The notes under the pieces: generated by a model
Told to the model about the DNA's origin: nothing
Database searches by the model: none
The model's input: only the letters and a program-made list of their open reading frames with translations
From: Dugong dugon
Lineage: Eukaryota; Chordata; Mammalia; Sirenia; Dugongidae
Length of the DNA: 64,000 bases
Direction of reading: 5' to 3'
Assembly (NCBI GenBank): GCA_030035585.1
Contig: CM057462.1
Span: forward strand, 142,750,734-142,814,733
Shown: positions 55,582 to 64,000 of the stretch, piece after piece
How positions within the stretch are numbered: the stretch's first letter is position 1
How the letters are laid out: the number at the start of each line of letters is the position of its first letter
Position numbers and translations under genes: made by a program

Positions 55582-58500
55582 AATAGAAAGCATAAACGTT
55601 GCTATTCTAGGCATTAGTGAGCTGAAATGGACTGGTATTGGCTGTTTTGAATCAGAAAATCATATGGTCTACTATGCCAGGAATGACAACTTGAAGAGGA
55701 ATGGTGTTGAATTCATCGTCAAAAAGAACATTTCAAGATCTATCCTGAAGTACAACGCTGTCAGTGATAGGATAATATCCACACGTCTACAAGGAAGACC
55801 AGTAAATACGACTGTTATTCAAATTTATGTACCAACCATTAAGGCCAAAGATGAAGAAACTGAAGATTTTTACCAGCTTCTGCAGTCTGTAATTGATTGA
55901 ACAGGTAATCAGGATGCACTGATAATTACTGGTGGTTGGAATTCGAAAGTTGCCAACAAAGAAGAAGGATCAGTAGTTGGCAAATATGGCGTTGGTGACA
56001 GAAATGATCATAGATCACATGATAGAATTTTGTAAGACTGACTACTTCTTCCTTGCAAGTACCTTTTTTCAACAACATGAACGGTGACTATGCACATGGA
56101 CTTCGACTATACACAGGAATCAAATTGACTACATTTGTGGAAAGAGACGATGGAAAAGTTTAATATTATCAGTTAGAACAAGGCCAGGGGCTGACTGCAG
56201 AACAGATCATCAATTGCACATATGCAAGTTCAAGTTGAAACTGAAGAAAATTAGAACAAGTCCACAAGAGCCAAAGTATGACCTTGAGTATATCCCACCT
56301 GAATTTAGAGGCCATCTCAATAACAGATTTGATGCCTTGAACACTAATGACCGAAGACCAGACACGCTGTGAAATGACATCAAGGACATTATATATGAAG
56401 AAAGCAAGATGTCATTAAAAAGACAGGAAAGAAAGAAAAGACCAAAAAGGATGTCAGAAGAGACTCTGAAACTTGTTCTTGAACACTGAGTAGCTAAAGC
56501 AAAAGGAAGAAATGGTGAAGCAAAACAACTGAGCAGAATATTTCAAAGGGCTGCTCAAGAAGACAAAGTACAATATTATAATGACGTGCAAAAGATGGAG
56601 ATAGAAAAGCAAAAAGGAAGAACACACTCAATATTTCTCAAGTTGAAAGAACTGAAGAAAAAATTTAAGCCTTGAGTTGCAATAGTGAAGGATTTTATGG
56701 GCAAAATATTAAATGATGCAGGAAGCATCAAAAGAAGATGGAAGAAATATACAGAGTCATTATACCAAAAAGAATTGGTCTACGTTCAACCATTTCAAGA
56801 GGCAGCATATGCAAATCAAAACTACAATGACATACCATCTCACCCCAACAAGGCTAGCATTAATCCAAAAAATACCAAATAATAAATGTTGGAGAGGTTG
56901 TAGAGAGACTAGAACACTGATACACTGTTGATGGGAAAGTAAAATGGTACAACCACTTTGGAAATCGATTTGGCGCTTCTTTAAAAAGCTAGAAATGGAA
57001 GTACCATAAGATCCAGCAATCCTGCTCCTTAGAATATACCCTAGAGAAATAAGAGCCATCACATGAATAGATACATGCACACTCATGTTCAGTGCAGCAC
57101 TGTTCACAATAGCAGAAAGATGGAAACAACCTAGGTGCCCATCAACGGACAAACTGATAAACAAATTATGTTATACTCACACAGTGGAATACTACACAAC
57201 TATAAAGAACAACAAAGAATCCAAGTAACATAACATGGATGAATCTGAAAGGCATTATGCTGAGTGAATTTAGTCAGTTACAAAAGGACAAATATTATAT
57301 AAGACCATTATTATAAGAACTCAAGAAAAGGTTTAAACACAGAAGAAAGCTTTCTTTGATGGTTACGAGGGTGGGGAGGGAGGGAGCGGGGTATTTACTA
57401 ACTAGAAAGTAGACAAGAATTCTCTTAGGTGAAGGGAAGGACAGCACACACTACAGGGGAAGTTAGCACAACTAGACTAACCCAAAGCTAAGAAGTTTCC
57501 TGAATACAACCAAACACTTTGATGGACAGAGTAGCAGAGGTGGAGGTCCGGGGACCATGCTATCACAGGAAATCTAGGTCAATTGGCATAACAAAGTTTA
57601 TTAAGAAAATGTTCTGCATCCTACTTTGGTGAGTGGTGTCTGGGGTCTTAATAGCTAGCAAGCGGCCATCTAAGATGCATCAATTGGTCCCAACCCACCT
57701 GAAGTAAAGGAGAATGAAGAACACCAAAGTCACAAGGAAAGGATTAGCCGAAGAGACAGAAGGGGCTCATAAACCGGAGACTGCATCAACCTGAAACCAG
57801 AGAGCTAGATGGTGCCTGGCTACCACCAATGACCGCCCCGACAAGGAACACAATAGACAGTCCCTGTTGGGGCAGGAGAAAAGTGGGGGCGTAACTCACA
57901 GTCTAATAAAAAGAACAGACTTAATGGTCTGACTGAGACTGGAGGAACCCCAGAAAACATGGCCCCTGGACTCTCTGTCACCCCAGCACTAAAACCATTC
58001 CCAAGGCCAACTCTTCGGTCAAATATTAGACTGGACTATAGGACATAAAATGATGCCTGTGAAGGGAGTGCTTCTTAACTCAAGTAGGTACATGAGACTT
58101 AATGAGCAGTTCCTGTCCGGAGGTGAGATGAGAAGGCAGAGAGGGTCAGGAGCTGATTGAATGGACACAGAAAATCAGGGGTGGAAAGGAGGAATGTGCT
58201 GTCACAGTATAGGGAGAGAAATTAGGGTCACGTAACAATGGATATATAAATTTTTCTATGAGAGACTAACTTGAATCATAAGCTTTCACATAAAGTACAA
58301 CAATAAAATTAAAAATAAAAAAAAAAAAGGAGGTAACATATGATCAGGAATGAATGGTACTCAGGGAAGAAGTCCAAGCTGCACTGAAGGCATTGGCGAA
58401 GAACAAGGCTCCAGGAATTGACAGAATATAGATTGAGATGTTTCAACAAATGAATGCAGCACTGAACGTAGTCACTCATCTATGCCAAGAAATTTCGAAG

Positions 58501-59856
58501 ACAGCTATCTGGCCAACCAACTGGAAGAGATCCATATTTATGCCTATTCCCAAGAAAGATGATCCAACCAAATGTGGAAATTATCAAACTATATCATTAA
58601 TATTACACTCAAGTAAAATTTTGCTGAAGATCATTCAAAATCGGCTGCAGCAGTATATCAACAGGGAACTGCCAGAAATTCAGGCCAGTTTCAGAAGAGG
58701 ACGTGGAACTAGGGATATATCATTGCTGATGTCAGATGGATCTTGGCTGAAAGCAGAGAATACCAGAAAGATGTTTACCTGTGTTTTATTGACTATGCAA
58801 AAGCATTTGACTGTGTGGATCATAACAAATTATGGATAACATCGCAAAGAGTCAGAATTCCCAAGCACTTAGTTGTGCTCATGAGAAACCTGTATTATAG
58901 ATCGAGAGGCAGTTGTTTGGGCAGAACAAGGGTATACTGCATGGTTTAAAGTCAGGAAAGGTGTGTGTCAGGGTTATATCATTTCACCATACTTATTCAA
59001 TCTGTTTGCTGAGCAAATAATTCGAGAAACTGGACTATATGAAGAGGAATGGGGCATCAGTATTGGAGGAAGACTCATTAACAACCTGTGTTATGCAGAT
59101 GACACAACCTTGCTTGCTGAAAGTGAAGAGGACCTGAAGCACTTACTGATGAAAATCAAAGACCACAGCCTTCAGTACGGTTTACACCTCAACATAAAGA
59201 AAACAGAAATCCTTACAACTGGACCAGTAAGCAATACCATGATAAGTGGAGAAAAGATTGAAGTTGTCAAGGATTTCATTTTATTTGGATCCACAAGCAA
59301 CACCCATGGAAGCAGCAGTCAGGAAATCAAAAGATGTATTCACTGGGCAATCTGCTGCAAAAGACTTCTTTAAAGTGTTGAAAAGCAAATATGTCACCTT
59401 GAAGACTAAGGTGCGCCTGACCCAAGTCATAGTATTTTCAGTTGCATCATATGCATGCAAAAGCTGGACAATGAATAAGAAAGATGGAAGAAGAGTCGAC
59501 GCCTTTGAATTGTGGTGTTGGCAAAGAATATTGAGTATATACCATGGATTGCCAAAATAACAAACAAATCTGTTTTGGAAGAACTACAACCAGAATGCTC
59601 CTTAGAAGCAAGGATAGTGAGTCTATGTCTTACATACTTTGAACATGTTGTCTGGAGGAATCAGTCCCTGGAGAAGGACATCATGCTTGGTAAAGTACAG
59701 GGTCATCAAAGAAGAGGAGGACCTTCAGTGAGATGGATTGACACAGTGGCTGCAAAAATGGGCTCAAGCATATCAATGATTGTGGGCATGGCACAAGACC
59801 AGGCAGTGTTTCGTTCTGTTGTACACAGGAATTGGAACAAACTTGATGGCACCTAA
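55582..59856 (+). pseudogene. RTE polyprotein pseudogene (endonuclease-RT)
   Basis: Endonuclease: INVAILGISELKWTGIGCFE, FIVKKNISRSILKYNAVSDR and TVIQIYVPTIKAKDEETEDF in the frame that stops at 55900. The GDWN box of the family reads GGWN near 55930, so its Asp is lost. After the L1, the RT appears: LCQEISKTAIWPTNWKRSIF, LPEIQASFRRGRGTRDISLL (58438-58839), YLCFIDYAKAFDCVDHNKLW (58743-58949), CQGYIISPYLFNLFAEQIIR and NNLCYADDTTLLAESEEDLK (58963-59373, YADD intact). The C-terminus ends RWIDTVAAKMGSSISMIVGM and a TAA at about 59854-59856. At least four frame changes are needed to read it through. Confidence 0.93.
56812..58327 (+). mobile_element. 5'-truncated L1 inserted in the RTE
   Basis: This L1 of about 1.5 kb starts near the ORF2 C-terminus (CAAATCAAAACTACAATGAC; frame shows [20 protein letters not shown]), has the ORF2 stop at about 57403-57405, the 3'UTR and an A-rich tail (58301-58327). 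The flanks AAGAGGCAGCATATG (56797-56811) and AGGAGGTAACATATG (58328-58342) are its target duplication and belong to the RTE. Confidence 0.92.
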
Positions 59857-59868
59857 CAACAACAACAA

Positions 59869-59879
59869 CAAGGCTGTGA
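59869..59879. repeat. 11-bp target-site duplication, right (plus-strand RTE)
   Basis: CAAGGCTGTGA is identical to 55571-55581. Confidence 0.9.
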
Positions 59880-62800
59880 TGTGAGAGCAACTTTGCATAA
59901 TCAAGGAATAGAGAAAATACCTAAGTAGCTTGGGCACAGTAAACAAGTGTATGCATATTTGTGGATGACGTTAAAGAGGCAGACGGGGCCAAATGATATG
60001 GAACCCTGTAGCTCATGTGAACAATTTAGAACTTTATCCAAAAACAATGAGAAACCATTTAGAGTTTTACTAGTTGCATGAAATATTCAGATTTGCCTAT
60101 TTAAAACATGAATCTAGGGGAAAAATAGATAATAATTAATTAAAATAGCAAGCAGGATAAAAAGACAATAAAGCATTACTCTAGCTGCCATTGTGGAGAA
60201 TAAATTGGTGGGGGCAGTAGAATAAACTGTTGAAACACAATTCTAGTATTTCACGCAGGTCATACTTTGGATAGTGAAAGGATGTAATTAGTAAGCAGAG
60301 AAAAAGTAAAAGGATCTAAGATATATTGGGATGGCATGTAAATTCATCAGGATAGTCTGTATCATAATTATTTATTTGTCTCCTTTCCTCTACCATATTA
60401 TACCTTAAAAATTTTACTTTTGAATACCAAGTATCTGGTACACTACTGGGTATGTAGTAGCTACTCATGAATGAATTAAACCAAGTCATAGAATAGGCAA
60501 CATAATACCACTGACAAAATAATTGTATCATATGGGCCTTAGGTAATGCTAGCAATGGAACCTGGTCATGTATGTAAGTCCTCAAAGTTATCATGAAACA
60601 TTGTTACAGAAACATAACTTTGTGGTATTTTCATTATAGGGGTTTTGCTGACATAGACTTTGAGTTTAAGAATCTAGAAAAATCTACCGTGCCCCAAATC
60701 TTTTGATTTTCCATTTGGACTAGAGAAAAAAGAGTGATAAATCCAAAATGTAACTTGCATTCTTCATTCTGAGGAGTCTATCTACACAACTTAATATGAA
60801 AATCAATTGTTTTAATGTAACAATTTAGATATTAGGAAACAGCTTTTCTAGAATGGTATTTGGAGATTAAACCATCCTACTCACTATTTAGATACATTAT
60901 TCAACTAATTTAGCACACTATGAGTTTTTTAAGTAATTTCTCATATCATCATGGGAAAATTTTGTTAGAAATGACATTGCTATTAAAAGGCTATTAGTAA
61001 AAACATAAACACAAATTGCAAGAACAGTTAAAAAAACATAATTAGCATTTTCTATAATTTTCTATAGTATAACCAATAGTTTGATAACAACTAGAAGGTA
61101 TTTGAGAAATTACACAGATATAGTCCTTCAATTCTTTTTAACCATTATATGAATTCCGCATTTGCAACTGAGAGGTGGAAAAAGAGTGTTTTAATATCTG
61201 AAATTAATTCCTTAATTGTTTAGATTCTTGTCTAAATAATTGTGAAAATAACTTTAATAAGACTCGGAAATTCATTTTGTTGAATTTATTTGAAGAGTAA
61301 ATCACCAATGAGAATGGCTGTTGATTTCCCCTTTGTAAATAATCTGAACCACCTCTGAAAATCATATCCAATATGCTTATTCTTTTCAGGGCTAATTGTT
61401 GTATAAGTATCTGATTAGCTCTAATTCAACATTCACTTTTTTTTTGCTTTGGGTCCTGTGCTCATTGTAGCAAACACATGATACTTGTCATTTTGGAGCT
61501 TACAGTTTTCTAGAAAACAATATATAAACTAATAATTACAACATGTCTTGAAAAGGCAATAATACACAAGGCAAGGATTACAACCTGACTTGCCTCTATT
61601 CTCCCTTACCCCAGAAATAATGAAACATTGTTATAGAAACATAACCACTTGGTTATTACTTGTAACAGAGGATCAATCCCAAATAGACTACATCCTATAA
61701 AAATCATAGACTTCTCAATTCTATTGCCTAGTAAAGAAAACTCCCAAATGAAGCATGACTGAGTAACGCTGTTTCAATCTCCTCAGCCTTCTAGTTCCCT
61801 GCTTATGAGACAACGGTGGCGCAATTTTGATCTCCCACTGGTGCAGCAGAATGTAGCAAATACAGAGAAGAAAGGAACAATGTGATAGTAGTTTGCATTG
61901 CTGGAAGTATATCTGGGCAAAGCTGATATGTCCACTGGTAACATATCTGACAAAAACATCAATGTATTTCATTGTACTAACACACTGAGATAGAGGTGTA
62001 TTATGTGGACACGTGATGAAATCACAGAGTAGTCCACGGTCTCATAACAATGCTAGGGACCTAGTAGTAGGTGCTAACTGCGTCTTCATAGAAGTAAATG
62101 CAGTCTCTTTGCACTTTGATCATGTCCTGAAACCATATTTTCTTAAATGCTTGATTTTTCTATTTAATGAATAGTATGCATACTAAAAATTCCCAAACAG
62201 TTCTGTGTGTGTTGAAATCTGTAAGCAGAGTGAACTCCTTTATAATGATCGGAGAAATAAACTCTTCGTATGAATTTTTTTTATAATTTATATTTTACCT
62301 ATAGCACACACACACAAAGTCAAAACTCAAAAAAAATTGTCTTATATATAGTAAGGGATTCTGTGTGTTTTATTCAACAAGTTATACTGTAATCTAGTTT
62401 GCTAATATCTGTTTTTGTGTGTGTGTGTGTGTGTCATGAATTTAGATACTTTTTTCGATACTAAAGTAATATTTGTTGAACAGTTCTTCCCTTGATTTTT
62501 CAGGAAAATGAGATGTTTTCTTATGGGACTGTACAAGGAGCAGACAGGAAAAACACACAAAAAAGCCTAATAATAGATGGGTCTATGGAATTGACTGAAG
62601 CGTTGGTTATTGTGGTGTGCATAGGACTGCGCAATAACTAAAATGCCGGGGAGGCTTTGGAAACAGCTTCACTCTTGAATGAGGAAGAGAAAAATTCAAG
62701 CGTAGGAACTAAAGAATTGCTTTCAGAGCTGTGGATGGCCATCAGGCAGAGGCTGTCAGTTATGTTTGTCACGTATGTGTGCCTTCGAAGACTTTTCTAA

Positions 62801-63709
62801 AACCCTGTTAATTATTCTTATGCCTAATATTTGATTGATTTTTAACTAAAGAATAATTTCTATTTATTGATTTGACTATGGCTTGGCAATAATACATATA
62901 GATATACTGTACGTAGGTATAATATATACATATATATTCCGATTTACATATGTATTTCCGTTTACATATATGTAAGATTTCTGACTCTTATTGCTTTTAT
63001 TTTCTTTCTTGTTGAAAGCTTGATTAGATTTAGCAGCATTTCTGGTGTTTCATCAAAGAATGTTGGCGTGTATTTTCTTGTTTGAAAGAAATTGCAACTC
63101 TTACCTTTTTCCTTCATGAATCCATGAACTCGCCTCAAGAGCAGTGAAAGGCTGAACGGTATCATTGTTGCTGTATCTCTGCTTTTGTGGTGTTGACACT
63201 TTTGCACTGAAATGTTATCAAATCAATACAATCTAATCAAAATACCTTGCTGGTACGATCATGGTTAGAGATAACATGACACTATAAACCATAGATAACA
63301 AGTGTTATTTATTTTGAAATACTGAAGAGAGTGGTACGTGGCTGAACAATGCTCCTTTTATATCCACACAGTTGACCTGTTCCCACATAAAGAAATTAGT
63401 CAAGAAGTTTGCATTCCTTCAAATAAAAACGTTTAAGCCTAGAATGTATGAAATCTGTTTCTTAGTTTCCTATGGTTCACAACATAACTTAATTACACTT
63501 ACTGGCATGAATAAAAAATATAAATATATTTTCTTAAAGTAATTATGTTAACCTTGAAAACAGCCTAACATACATAAGGTTCATTAATATTTTTTTCAAA
63601 ACAAATTAATTATATATTTTTTTAAGTATTATTTATATACAAATACTATTTGTGTTTTGATTTTAGTAAGCATTAAAAAAAAAAAAATCGTAGCTATAAC
63701 CCTAGTTGC
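59880..63709. other. Unique AT-rich DNA
   Basis: About 3.8 kb without a recognisable transposon or gene. It holds a 26-bp near-perfect direct repeat (60593-60618 and 61620-61645), a short (CA)n tract near 62300-62315, a (GT)n tract at 62416-62434 and an alternating TA/CA-rich region at 62890-62960. Open frames are short and without domains. Confidence 0.55.
62416..62434. repeat. (TG)n microsatellite
   Basis: About nine TG units in unique DNA. Confidence 0.95.
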
Positions 63710-64000
63710 CCCTATTATCTTTTGAGGTTCTTCCTCTCTTTTGTTGACTTCTATTTTATCAAGAACGATGTCCTTCTTCAGGAACTGGTCCCTCCTGTTA
63801 ACATGTCCAAAGTACATAAGATGAAGTCTCTCCATCCTCACTTCTAAAGGGTATTTTGGCTGTACTTCCTCTAAGACAGATCTGTTCGTTCTCCTGCCAG
63901 TGCATGGTATATTCAATATTCTTCAACAGAATAATTCAAAGGCATCAATTTTTCTTTGGTCCTTTTTATTCATTGTCTAGTTTTCACATGAATATGAGGC
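63710..64000 (-). mobile_element. RTE LINE, C-terminal part, runs off the right edge
   Basis: Minus-strand RTE text (CCCTCCTGTTAACATGTCCA, AAGACAGATCTGTTCGTTCT) matches 32475-32700. The frame at 63916-63629 shows CTGRRTNRSVLEEVQPKYPL, homologous to the C-terminal region of the other copies. Its usual 3' tail is missing at the low end, so it is truncated or diverged there. Confidence 0.88.

Larger units (their letters stand above)
55582..59868 (+). mobile_element. RTE LINE, 5'-truncated, interrupted by an L1
   Basis: This plus-strand RTE has pieces 55582-56811 and 58328-59868 (about 2.77 kb together). It begins within the endonuclease and ends with the 3' terminus TTGGAACAAACTTGATGGCA, CCTAACAACAACAACAACA. 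An exact 11-bp target duplication flanks it, so borders are firm. The gap is an L1 (56812-58327). It stands head to head with the RTE that ends at 55190. Confidence 0.95.

Overview
This window reads as non-genic mammalian DNA, most likely from an afrotherian such as an elephant or a close relative. The grounds are the repeats. There are several copies of the afrotherian tRNA-derived SINE (AfroSINE), many copies of an RTE-type LINE whose 3' tail matches the SINE tail and ends in (AAC)n, L1 elements about 7.6-7.9 kb long, and ancient eutherian repeats (Tigger1, MIR, a hAT/Charlie-type MITE, a solo LTR). Naming the species from repeats alone is an inference. I found no host protein-coding gene, tRNA, rRNA, CRISPR array or origin. 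Every convincing open reading frame is a fragment of a transposon protein, and all of them are broken. Adding up my own intervals, L1 makes up roughly 57 percent of the window and RTE about 15 percent.

Layout. 1-1190: 3' end of an L1 that enters from the left. 1191-5043: unique DNA, then a Tigger1 DNA transposon (2500-4836, TA duplications intact) inside an older LTR-like repeat. 5044-6389: AT-rich DNA with two AfroSINEs. 6402-14327: full-length minus-strand L1 ('type B' 5'UTR). 14358-24900: a second insertion of 10.5 kb in which a full-length type B L1 is joined, head to tail, to the 5' half of a type A L1, all within a single 20-bp target-site duplication. 24921-26258: mostly unique DNA with one hAT-type MITE. 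26268-35920: full-length plus-strand type A L1 holding a solo LTR (29837-30318, perfect 5-bp duplication) and a truncated RTE (32267-33816). 35929-37145: unique AT-rich DNA. 37146-41412: L1 pieces, including an L1 that kept its 5'UTR, ORF1 and 3' end but lost almost all of ORF2. 41413-46611: mostly unique DNA with SINEs, MIR and a possible retrocopy tail. 46612-55190: one old minus-strand RTE split by an L1 fragment, a younger RTE, a second L1 and a SINE-within-SINE pair. 55582-59868: a plus-strand RTE in head-to-head orientation to it, with an 11-bp target duplication and an L1 inside. 59880-63709: unique DNA. 63710-64000: start of another RTE.

How the elements relate. L1 ORF1 (RNA-binding chaperone) and ORF2 (endonuclease plus reverse transcriptase) are visible in several decayed copies. 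The RTE copies carry an apurinic-type endonuclease and a reverse transcriptase with a YADD box. The AfroSINEs have no coding capacity and appear to borrow the RTE 3' end. The nesting gives a relative age order. In the 46.6-59.9 kb block RTE copies are hosts for L1 and younger RTE; at 32-34 kb an RTE sits inside an L1. So both families were active over overlapping periods. The most unusual object is the composite L1 at 14358-24900, which carries two 5'UTR-ORF1 modules upstream of one ORF2.
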